A stretch of DNA of 15,418 bases from the NCBI GenBank assembly GCA_900549755.1, contig URPQ01000047.1, positions 1-15,418 of the forward strand, read 5' to 3'. Both the position numbers and the translations under genes were made by a program. The stretch's first letter is position 1. Each line of letters begins with the position of its first letter. This document shows positions 6,966-12,846 of this stretch, piece after piece. The DNA comes from an uncultured Oscillospiraceae bacterium. Lineage in GTDB: Bacteria > Bacillota > Clostridia > Oscillospirales > Acutalibacteraceae. The notes beneath the pieces are model-generated. The model made no database searches, was not told where the DNA came from, and was given only the letters and a program-made list of their open reading frames with translations.

Positions 6966-7945
6966 TGCTGACTGTTATTAACTTTATTCAACGTGCCATT
7001 TTGCAGGGCACACCTTTGCTTTACGGTGCTACCGGCGAAATTTTAACCGAAAAATCCGGAAATCTTAACCTCGGCATACCCGGCATTATGTATATCGGCG
7101 CAATATCGGGCGTTGTGGGCGGCTTTATGTACCAGACTTCAACCGATGAGGTAGTGCCCATAATAGCGGTTTTAATTCCGTTTTTGTGCTGTCTTTTAGG
7201 CTCGCTGCTCGTGTCGCTCCTTTATTGCTTTTTAACCGTAACATTAAGGGCTAATCAAAATGTTACAGGTCTTGCAATTACCACCTTCGGCGTGGGCTGC
7301 GGCAACTTCTTCGGCGGCTCGCTTATTAAAATTATAAAGAGCGACGTTCCCTACCTTGCACTGGTCGATATTGCAAGAGCATTTAAAACCACGCTGCCCT
7401 TTGCTGAAAACACGGGCGATATCGGCAAGCTTTTCTTCTCCTACGGCTTTATGGTGTACCTTGCAATTATCATCGCCATTATCTCGGCGGTCTTTCTTAA
7501 AAAGACAAAGCACGGGCTTAACCTGCGCGCGGTGGGCGAAAACCCTGCCACGGCTGACGCCGCGGGAATTAACGTAACGCGTTATAAATATTTTGCCACC
7601 TGCATAGGCGGTATGATAGCGGGGCTGGGCGGACTTTTCTATGTAATGGATTACTGCAACGGCATTTGGTCCAACAACGGCTTCGGCGACCGCGGCTGGC
7701 TTGCAATAGCAATAGTTATTTTTGCTACATGGAAGCCCTCACTTGCAATACTCGGCTCTTACCTGTTCGGCGCGCTTTATATTCTTTTCAACTATATAAA
7801 CGTGCCCATGCAAATGATTCCGCTGATTCAAATGCTGCCTTATGTGGTAACAATAATCGTGCTTATAGTGGTAAGCATACGCAAGCGCCGCGAAAATCAA
7901 CCCCCGGCGCACTTAGGTCTTTCATATTTCCGCGAGGAAAGATAA
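6965..7945 (+). CDS. Nucleoside ABC importer permease 2 (NupQ-like, BPD_transp_2 family)
   Basis: This 326-residue integral membrane partner of the preceding permease carries the highly typical EILTEKSGNLNLGIPG at residues 25-40, then ANQNVTGLAITTFGVGCG in the middle. The coupling region is HGLNLRAVGENPATADAAGI, followed by GGMIAGLGGLFYVMDY and GFGDRGWLAIAIVIFATW. Around eight hydrophobic segments are visible. It starts at ATG 6965, sharing its A with the previous stop codon (TAATG), after AAGGAGGAG at 6951-6959, so translation is coupled. It is the last gene of the purine operon: nothing follows for about 100 bases except a hairpin and a new promoter. Substrate assignment to purine nucleosides rests on the operon context. 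Confidence 0.92.
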   Translation: MLTVINFIQRAILQGTPLLYGATGEILTEKSGNLNLGIPGIMYIGAISGVVGGFMYQTSTDEVVPIIAVLIPFLCCLLGSLLVSLLYCFLTVTLRANQNVTGLAITTFGVGCGNFFGGSLIKIIKSDVPYLALVDIARAFKTTLPFAENTGDIGKLFFSYGFMVYLAIIIAIISAVFLKKTKHGLNLRAVGENPATADAAGINVTRYKYFATCIGGMIAGLGGLFYVMDYCNGIWSNNGFGDRGWLAIAIVIFATWKPSLAILGSYLFGALYILFNYINVPMQMIPLIQMLPYVVTIIVLIVVSIRKRRENQPPAHLGLSYFREER

Positions 7946-7953
7946 AAAAGTAC

Positions 7954-7982
7954 TTACATTTATTTTCAAAATGTGGTAAAAT
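7954..7982 (+). promoter_or_regulatory. Probable promoter upstream of the CarD-like gene
   Basis: TTACAT 7954-7959 and TAAAAT 7977-7982 are 17 bases apart, with TG at 7974-7975 giving an extended -10. The -35 is weak. An inverted repeat, ACATTT 7956-7961 and AAATGT 7969-7974, lies between the boxes and could be an operator. Confidence 0.5.
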
Positions 7983-7998
7983 ATAAACATAGCTTTTT

Positions 7999-8031
7999 CC
8001 GGCGTGCCTGAAAACGGCTCGCCGGATTTTT
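7999..8031 (+). terminator. Terminator-like hairpin after the purine transporter operon and before the CarD-like gene
   Basis: CCGGCG 7999-8004 pairs with CGCCGG 8020-8025. After a U-U mismatch the stem is extended by GCC 8006-8008 with GGC 8016-8018, and it is followed by ATTTTT. It may end the upstream operon. Because a likely promoter lies just before it, it could also act as an early attenuator for the CarD-like gene. Confidence 0.65.
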
Positions 8032-8051
8032 ATGTTAAAGAAGGGTGAAAA

Positions 8052-8528
8052 TTGTTTGAAAAAGGGGAAAAAATTATATACGGTAAAACCGGAGTGTGTG
8101 AGGTAGAGGATATTGCCGAAAGGGCGGTTCCCGGCGGGAAAAGGCTTTACTATACCTTGCGGCCGCTGTATCAGTCGGGCAATGTGATTTTTGCCCCGGC
8201 AGACAGCGATAAAATTTTTATGCGCCCCATTATTACCCGGCAGGACGCCGAAAAGCTGATTGAAGACGTTCCGAAAATCAGAGAAAGTGCGCTGTCGGAA
8301 AAATTTTCCGAAGAAACGGAAATTCGCAGCTGCGAAGAGCTTCTGAGCTTTGCAATAATGCTTTATGAAAGGCGTAAAGAGGCGCGCCGTATGAAACGCA
8401 AGCTGAGCTTTACATATGAAAATCGGCTGCACAGGGCAGAACAGGTGCTTTTCGGCGAGCTTGCCGCGGTTTTGGAGGTTGAGCCCGAAAGCGTGCCGGG
8501 GCTGCTGTTTGCGGCTATTAAAGACTGA
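8052..8528 (+). CDS. CarD/CdnL-like transcription regulator
   Basis: This 158-residue cytoplasmic protein has a first 60 residues of CarD_CdnL_TRCF type: FEKGEKIIYGKTGVCEVEDI, then RLYYTLRPLYQSGNVIFAPAD. Members of this family bind the RNA polymerase beta subunit and stabilise open promoter complexes. The remaining hundred residues are charged and helical (EKLIEDVPKIRESALSEKF, YERRKEARRMKRKLSFTYE), as in CarD C-terminal DNA-contacting domains. The only suitable start is TTG 8052, six bases after AAGGG at 8041-8045; the use of TTG suggests modest translation. It ends 13 bases before the next gene, and the two are probably one operon. Whether it is a general or a local regulator cannot be told. 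Confidence 0.85.
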   Translation: MFEKGEKIIYGKTGVCEVEDIAERAVPGGKRLYYTLRPLYQSGNVIFAPADSDKIFMRPIITRQDAEKLIEDVPKIRESALSEKFSEETEIRSCEELLSFAIMLYERRKEARRMKRKLSFTYENRLHRAEQVLFGELAAVLEVEPESVPGLLFAAIKD

Positions 8529-8541
8529 AAGGAATTTTTTT

Positions 8542-9519
8542 ATGGCGGAACAGAAAAACCTAGAAACTATGAGTGCTGAAATACTTGCAGCCGAGAAAAT
8601 GGAAGCGGAACGCTTTTCCTCATCGCTTTATGAAAGGCTTGCAAGCCAGAACAGTATGACCGCCGAAGAGCAGGCGGCTTTAGCCGAAGAAGTCGGCAAC
8701 GAAGTAAAGGTGCTTGAAAATGCTTCGTCTCAGCTTAAAAAGGCTCAAAAATGGGCGTATGACCAAGCGGACGAGCTGCGCACAAGGCTGAAAGAGGGCA
8801 AAACAAGCGACAGCCGCGAGCTTATAATCCGCCGCGCCCCCGCAAATTCCGTTATTGACTACGAGGAAGAAAAGACCAAAAACTTTGCTGCAGGCGTTAA
8901 TTTCTACAAAATTGCAATAATACTTATTTCGGGCAGCTTTGCGGGCGTTATTATTGAAATGCTGTGGTGCTTTATCCGCCACGGCTATTTTGAGAGCCGC
9001 GCGGGGCTTGTGTACGGTCCTTTTAATTTACTTTACGGCGTGGGTGCCACGGCGCTTACACTGCTGCTTTACCGCTACAGAAACCGCAGCTCCTCAATAT
9101 CCTTCTTCGGCGGAATGATTATAGGCAGCGCGGTGGAATATCTGCTCTCTTGGGCGCAGGAAACGCTTTTCGGCTCTACCTCATGGGATTACAGCGCCGT
9201 TCCGCTTAATATTAACGGCAGAATATGCCTTTTGTACTCGGTGTTTTGGGGGCTGCTCGGCGTTATGTGGATAAAAAGCATTTATCCGCGCGTTGCAAAG
9301 GTTATACTTAAAATACCTAATAAGGCGGGTAAAATAATAACTATACTGTTTTCGATTTTTATTGTGTTTGACGGCATTATGAGCCTCGGCGCGGTTTGGC
9401 GCTGGTCAAAGCGTATTGAAAACAAGCCCGCAGCCTCGGCGGTGGGTGAATTTTTTGATAACCGCTTTCCCGATTCCAGAATGGAAAAAATATTTGCAAA
9501 TATGGAGTTTGGTAAGTAA
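8542..9519 (+). CDS. PF06541-type 'putative ABC transporter permease' membrane protein with long soluble N-terminus
   Basis: This 325-residue protein begins with about 115 residues that are soluble, strongly charged and helical, probably coiled coil (AEEQAALAEEVGNEVKVLEN, LKKAQKWAYDQADELRTRL). Five hydrophobic segments follow at roughly 121-146, 160-177, 187-204, 227-245 and 261-286. The membrane part carries the signature of the family often labelled putative ABC transporter permease (CmpB-like): RAGLVYGPFNLLYG at 153-166, then WDYSAVPLNINGRICLLYS with FWG near 215-237. The family has no proven transport role. The start is ATG 8542, preceded by AAAGGAA at 8528-8534. The frame is open further upstream but lies inside the CarD-like gene. 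It is probably co-transcribed with that gene; the upstream partner gives no clear functional hint. Confidence 0.8.
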   Translation: MAEQKNLETMSAEILAAEKMEAERFSSSLYERLASQNSMTAEEQAALAEEVGNEVKVLENASSQLKKAQKWAYDQADELRTRLKEGKTSDSRELIIRRAPANSVIDYEEEKTKNFAAGVNFYKIAIILISGSFAGVIIEMLWCFIRHGYFESRAGLVYGPFNLLYGVGATALTLLLYRYRNRSSSISFFGGMIIGSAVEYLLSWAQETLFGSTSWDYSAVPLNINGRICLLYSVFWGLLGVMWIKSIYPRVAKVILKIPNKAGKIITILFSIFIVFDGIMSLGAVWRWSKRIENKPAASAVGEFFDNRFPDSRMEKIFANMEFGK

Positions 9520-9532
9520 TTTTTTTACTTAC

Positions 9533-9561
9533 TTGACAAATGCAAGAAAAAAGGGTATACT
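9533..9561 (+). promoter_or_regulatory. Consensus promoter of the metal ABC importer operon
   Basis: TTGACA 9533-9538 is a perfect -35. TATACT 9556-9561 follows after exactly 17 bases. Transcription would start near 9567-9569, inside the palindrome described next. Confidence 0.85.
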
Positions 9562-9584
9562 AATTTGCAAGTGAGTTGCAAATT
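9562..9584. promoter_or_regulatory. Operator-like palindrome overlapping the metal importer transcription start
   Basis: AATTTGCAA 9562-9570 and TTGCAAATT 9576-9584 are perfect 9-bp inverted arms around GTGAG. The palindrome follows the -10 box at once, the usual place for a repressor site. By context a zinc- or manganese-sensing repressor (Fur/Zur, MntR or MarR-type) would bind. The sequence does not match the classical Bacillus Zur, MntR or streptococcal AdcR boxes as I remember them. Confidence 0.6.
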
Positions 9585-9599
9585 GGAGCTGATTGCAGA

Positions 9600-10547
9600 A
9601 TGAAAAACTGCTTTAAATATGTAATAACGGCGACGCTCACCGTCGCCGTTATTTTGTTATCTGCCGGCTGCGGCACGCCGCCCGTAAAAAAGGGCGGTAA
9701 GCTTAACATACTCTGCACCGTTTTCCCGCTTTATGACTGGGCGCGAAATATTGCGGGAAATACCGCCGAGGTATCGCTGCTTAATGAAAACGGCGCGGAT
9801 ATGCACAGCTACCAGCCCACCGCGGCGGATATTGTGAGACTTCACAGCTGCGATGTACTTATATACACGGGCGGCGAATCGGAAAAATGGGTAGCGGAAG
9901 TAATAAAGCAATCCGATAACAAAAATTTAAAGGCGCTTAACCTTATTGAGCTTTTGGGCGATAAAGCGGTAACCGAGCGCGAGGAGGGGACGGAGCGCCG
10001 CGAAAACGGCGATGAAACCGACGAGCATATATGGCTCTCACTTAAAAACGCCGAAATTCTGACCGATAAGATAGCCGCGGCACTGAGCGGCGCGGATAAT
10101 AAAAATAAGGATATTTATAAAACCAATGCGGCGAAGTACGCAGAACGGCTCGCCGCTTTGGATAAAGAATATACCGAGGCTTTAAAAAACGCAAGGCACA
10201 AAACGCTTATTTTTGCCGACCGTTTTCCGTTCAGATATCTTACCGAAGATTACGGGCTTGATTACTACGCCGCATTTCCCGGCTGCTCGGCAGAAACCGA
10301 GGCGAGTTTTGAAACGGTGATATTTCTCGCAAAAAAAGCCGATGAAAACGGCGACTGTATTTTTATAACCGAGACTTCAAACGGCGATATTGCAAGGGCG
10401 GTAAACCGAAATACGGCAAAAAAGAATAAGAAAATTTTAACGCTTGACAGTATGCAGTCCGTAAATAAAAAGGATATAAAAAACGGCATGACCTATATTT
10501 CGGTTATGCAAAAAAATCTTGAAACACTGAAAATCGGGGTGGAATGA
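9600..10547 (+). CDS. Zinc/manganese-type ABC importer substrate-binding lipoprotein (ZnuA/AdcA-like)
   Basis: This 315-residue cluster A-I metal-binding lipoprotein has a signal peptide ending in lipobox LSAGC with Cys24. The mature start shows the typical LNILCTVFPLYDWARNIAGN. Expected metal ligands are His69 in ADMHSYQPT and His143 in DEHIWLSLKN. The third region reads FADRFPFRYLTEDYGL and lacks the His of ZnuA, leaving Asp207 nearby. The acidic ligand may be Glu258 in FITETSNG. Between 122 and 143 is a short, charged loop where ZnuA has a His-rich one. The start is ATG 9600 with GGAG at 9585-9588, eleven bases away. An in-frame TTG at 9576 lies in the palindrome and has no ribosome site. 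The ATPase gene follows with no gap. Zinc is most likely; manganese is possible. Confidence 0.85.
   Translation: MKNCFKYVITATLTVAVILLSAGCGTPPVKKGGKLNILCTVFPLYDWARNIAGNTAEVSLLNENGADMHSYQPTAADIVRLHSCDVLIYTGGESEKWVAEVIKQSDNKNLKALNLIELLGDKAVTEREEGTERRENGDETDEHIWLSLKNAEILTDKIAAALSGADNKNKDIYKTNAAKYAERLAALDKEYTEALKNARHKTLIFADRFPFRYLTEDYGLDYYAAFPGCSAETEASFETVIFLAKKADENGDCIFITETSNGDIARAVNRNTAKKNKKILTLDSMQSVNKKDIKNGMTYISVMQKNLETLKIGVE
9623..9653 (+). repeat. 13-bp perfect inverted repeat within the first codons of the metal-binding lipoprotein gene
   Basis: AATAACGGCGACG 9623-9635 is exactly complementary to CGTCGCCGTTATT 9641-9653 with a CTCAC loop, followed by TTGTTAT. In RNA it makes a very stable hairpin that looks like an intrinsic terminator, 24 bases into the coding region. 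It encodes part of the signal peptide (VITATLTVAVIL). Confidence 0.8.
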
Positions 10548-11216
10548 ATGACGCTTATAAAGGCTTGCGATTTAGCGCTGGGGTATGACGGAAAAACCGT
10601 TGCGGAAAATATAAGCTTTACGGTAAATGAGGGCGATTACCTTTGCGTTATAGGTGAAAACGGCTCGGGCAAAAGCACGCTTATAAAAACTCTTTTGGGG
10701 CTTAACAAGCCTGTATCGGGCAGTCTTGAAACAGCGCTTGACTTAAAAAAAATCGGCTATCTGCCGCAGCAGACCGAGGTTCAGCGCGATTTCCCCGCAA
10801 CCGTGGGCGAAATTGTTATGTCGGGCTTTGCAGGTAAATGCGGTTACCGCCCGTTTTACAGCGCGGCGCAAAGGGCAGATGCGCTCCTTAATATGCGCAA
10901 AATGGGAATAGAGAACATTGTAAAGCGCGGCTATGACACTCTTTCGGGCGGGCAGCAGCAGCGGGCGCTGCTATGCCGCGCGCTTTGCGCCGCCGAAAGT
11001 CTTTTATTGCTTGATGAACCCACGGCGGGGCTTGACCCCGAGGCGGCGGAGGATATGTATAAGCTTATATCAAGACTTAACAGAGACGGCATGACGGTTA
11101 TTATGATAACCCACGATATACCCGCCGTCATGCTCGGAACGCACATTCTGGAAATAGGTAAGCACGGCTTTTTCGGCACGGCAGACGAATACACGGAGGC
11201 GAGAAAAAATGGCTGA
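10548..11216 (+). CDS. Zinc/manganese-type ABC importer ATP-binding protein (ZnuC-like)
   Basis: This 222-residue single-domain ATPase of the metal importer acts at the cytoplasmic face of the membrane. Walker A is GENGSGKST at 36-44, Q-loop YLPQQ at 71-75, signature LSGGQQQR at 132-139, Walker B LLLLDEP at 152-158 with catalytic Glu157, and switch His189 in MITHD. The ATTVGEIVMSGF-like region (PATVGEIVMSGFAGKCGYRP) is typical of the metal family. ATG 10548 follows directly after the TGA of the lipoprotein gene, with GGGGTGGA at 10536-10543 as ribosome site. It overlaps the permease gene by eight bases, so the three genes are translationally coupled. Confidence 0.93.
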   Translation: MTLIKACDLALGYDGKTVAENISFTVNEGDYLCVIGENGSGKSTLIKTLLGLNKPVSGSLETALDLKKIGYLPQQTEVQRDFPATVGEIVMSGFAGKCGYRPFYSAAQRADALLNMRKMGIENIVKRGYDTLSGGQQQRALLCRALCAAESLLLLDEPTAGLDPEAAEDMYKLISRLNRDGMTVIMITHDIPAVMLGTHILEIGKHGFFGTADEYTEARKNG

Positions 11217-12057
11217 GGCATTAAAAAATTTGCAGCTTTATTTCAGCTATCCGTTTGTGCGGTACGCGCTTATTGTGGGAGTTTTAATTGCCGTTTGTTC
11301 TTCGCTGCTCGGCGTGACTCTTGTGCTTAAACGCTTTTCGTTTATAGGGGATGGGCTTTCCCATGTGGCATTCGGCGCAATGGCGATTGCGGCGGTACTC
11401 AAATTTACAAACCAAACCGTAGTGATACTGCCGATAACCGTTATTTGCGCAATATTGCTTTTAAAGGGCGGCAATTCCTCAAAAATTCGGGGCGACGCCG
11501 CAATAGCAATGCTCTCTGTGGGGGCGCTGGCGCTCGGGTATTTACTTATGAATATTTTCTCACCCTCCGCCAATGTTTCGGGGGATGTTTGCAGCACACT
11601 TTTCGGCTCAACCTCAATTCTCACCCTGTCAAGGGGCGAGGTTATACTCTGCGCGGTGCTGTCACTCGTTGTAATAACCCTGTTTATACTGCTTTACAAC
11701 AAGCTTTTCGCCGTGACGTTTGATGAAAGCTTTTCCCGCGCTACGGGGGTGAATACTTCGGCGTACAATATGCTTATAGCCGTTATAACCGCGGTGGTAA
11801 TAGTGCTGGCTATGAATCTTGTGGGCTCGCTGCTTATATCGGCGCTTATAGTTTTCCCCGCGCTTTCTGCAATGCGGCTTTACAAAAGCTTTTTTGCCGT
11901 TTCGGTTTTTTCGGCGGTTTTCGCCGCGGTATGCACCGCCCTCGGTATGATAATCTCCGTACTTGCGGGAACGCCTGTGGGGGCTACGGTAGTGGCGGTG
12001 GATATAGCGGGCTTTATTTTATCCTCTGTGCTTGGCAGAGCGCTTAAAAGGGGTTAA
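11209..12057 (+). CDS. Zinc/manganese-type ABC importer permease (ZnuB-like, ABC-3 family)
   Basis: This 282-residue integral membrane protein has about seven to eight hydrophobic segments. The ABC-3 family pattern is visible: LVLKRFSFIGDGLSHVAFGAMAIA near residues 37-60, then RGDAAIAMLSVGALALGYLL. The late segment has AMNLVGSLLISALIVFPALSAMRL, the region that contacts the ATPase. It should form the metal channel as a homodimer with the ATPase. ATG 11209 has GGAGG at 11196-11200. A DNA glycosylase gene follows after four bases, so it probably shares the transcript. Confidence 0.93.
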   Translation: MAEALKNLQLYFSYPFVRYALIVGVLIAVCSSLLGVTLVLKRFSFIGDGLSHVAFGAMAIAAVLKFTNQTVVILPITVICAILLLKGGNSSKIRGDAAIAMLSVGALALGYLLMNIFSPSANVSGDVCSTLFGSTSILTLSRGEVILCAVLSLVVITLFILLYNKLFAVTFDESFSRATGVNTSAYNMLIAVITAVVIVLAMNLVGSLLISALIVFPALSAMRLYKSFFAVSVFSAVFAAVCTALGMIISVLAGTPVGATVVAVDIAGFILSSVLGRALKRG

Positions 12058-12061
12058 AAAT

Positions 12062-12535
12062 ATGGTGCTGCACAATATTCCCCCGCTTTACGGCGAAAAG
12101 TCGGAAACGCTTATTTTAGGCAGCTTTCCGTCGGTTAAATCACGCGAGGCGGAATTTTTCTACGGGCACCCGCAAAACCGTTTTTGGCGCGTGCTTGCGG
12201 GCGTGTTTTCCGCGCCTGTTCCCGAAACGGTGGAGCAAAAGAAAAAACTTGTGCTCGAAAACAGGCTTGCACTGTGGGATGTAATTGCAGAGTGCGAAAT
12301 TACGGGCTCTGCCGATACAAGCATAAAAAACGTTAAACCTAACGATATTGCGGGTATAATTGAAAAAACCGCCGTAAGCCGTATATTCGTAAACGGCAAA
12401 ACAGCGGAAAAATACTATATTCGTTATATTGAAAAAACGGTGGGGCAAAAGGCAATCTGCCTGCCCTCAACCAGCCCCGCAAACGCGGCTTGGTCGCTTG
12501 AAAGGCTGATAAACGCGTGGCAAGTAATAAAATAA
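12062..12535 (+). CDS. DNA-deoxyinosine glycosylase, uracil-DNA glycosylase superfamily
   Basis: This 157-residue cytoplasmic DNA repair enzyme probably removes hypoxanthine (from adenine deamination) from DNA. The UDG-superfamily motif 1 is LILGSFPS at 17-24. YGHPQNRFW at 34-42 and LWDVI at 71-75 follow, then SADTSIKN at 83-90, and the distal motif LPSTSPANAA at 134-143. These fit the hypoxanthine-DNA glycosylase family of short UDG-like proteins. The start is ATG 12062 after AAGGGG at 12048-12053; an in-frame ATG at 12032 lies inside the permease gene and is less likely. It trails the metal importer by four bases. The family is not known to use zinc, so the link may just be transcriptional convenience. 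Confidence 0.85.
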   Translation: MVLHNIPPLYGEKSETLILGSFPSVKSREAEFFYGHPQNRFWRVLAGVFSAPVPETVEQKKKLVLENRLALWDVIAECEITGSADTSIKNVKPNDIAGIIEKTAVSRIFVNGKTAEKYYIRYIEKTVGQKAICLPSTSPANAAWSLERLINAWQVIK

Positions 12536-12539
12536 ACTA

Positions 12540-12568
12540 TTTACAAAATGCAAACAGACTGATATAAT
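12540..12568 (+). promoter_or_regulatory. Consensus promoter of the cobalamin riboswitch operon
   Basis: TTTACA 12540-12545 and a perfect TATAAT 12563-12568 are 17 bases apart. The start of transcription would be near 12575, about ten bases before the riboswitch P1 stem. Confidence 0.85.
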
Positions 12569-12585
12569 AAAATCAAACTTAATAG

Positions 12586-12695
12586 TGTAAACAGGCTCGG
12601 CTTATGCCGATAAGAGGGAAACCCGGTGCGAATCCGGTGCAACCGCCATTACCGTATTTCGGGCAACCGATAAGTCGGAATACTCGCCGTTTACA
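12586..12695 (+). ncRNA. Cobalamin riboswitch aptamer (compact)
   Basis: P1 pairs TGTAAAC 12586-12592 with GTTTACA 12689-12695. A small CGGC-TTAT-GCCG hairpin is at 12598-12609. The core AGGGAAACCCGGTGCGAATC, beginning at 12615, and then the CCGGTGCAACCGCCATTACC stretch to about 12653 match the conserved cobalamin aptamer core closely. The B12-box equivalent AGTCGGAATACTCGCC at 12673-12688 is recognisable against the textbook AGYCAGGAGACCTGCC. The whole aptamer is only about 110 bases, shorter than most AdoCbl-type aptamers. It should bind a cobalamin and reduce expression of the genes downstream. Confidence 0.88.
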
Positions 12696-12790
12696 GTCGG
12701 TTTTATTTTTGCTTTTGGGCAAGGAAAAGTATCGCCGTTATAAAAAGCGTTTTTGCAGGCTTGCAAAAGGGCTGTTTTTGCGTCGCGTAT
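12696..12790 (+). promoter_or_regulatory. Spacer of the cobalamin riboswitch expression platform
   Basis: About 95 bases lie between aptamer and terminator. They contain one clear hairpin, TTTTGCA 12751-12757 with TGCAAAA 12762-12768. CGGTTT at 12698-12703 could pair with AAACCG at 12791-12796, the 5' arm of the terminator, making a possible antiterminator. A short open frame here is not convincing as a gene. Confidence 0.5.
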
Positions 12791-12825
12791 AAACCGTTCA
12801 CTTGAAAAAAGTGAGCGGTTTTTCG
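12791..12825 (+). terminator. Intrinsic terminator of the cobalamin riboswitch
   Basis: AAACCGTTCACTT 12791-12803 pairs with AAGTGAGCGGTTT 12809-12821 with one U-G wobble and a five-base loop, ending in a short T run. It sits just ahead of the ribosome site AAGGGGG at about 12833-12839. Confidence 0.82.
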
Positions 12826-12846
12826 GCTTATTAAGGGGGAATTTTT

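Noticed and set aside
12604..12792. Short open frame inside the cobalamin riboswitch leader
   Set aside because: It coincides with the aptamer and hairpins, has no ribosome site, and its translation looks like structured RNA read as protein.
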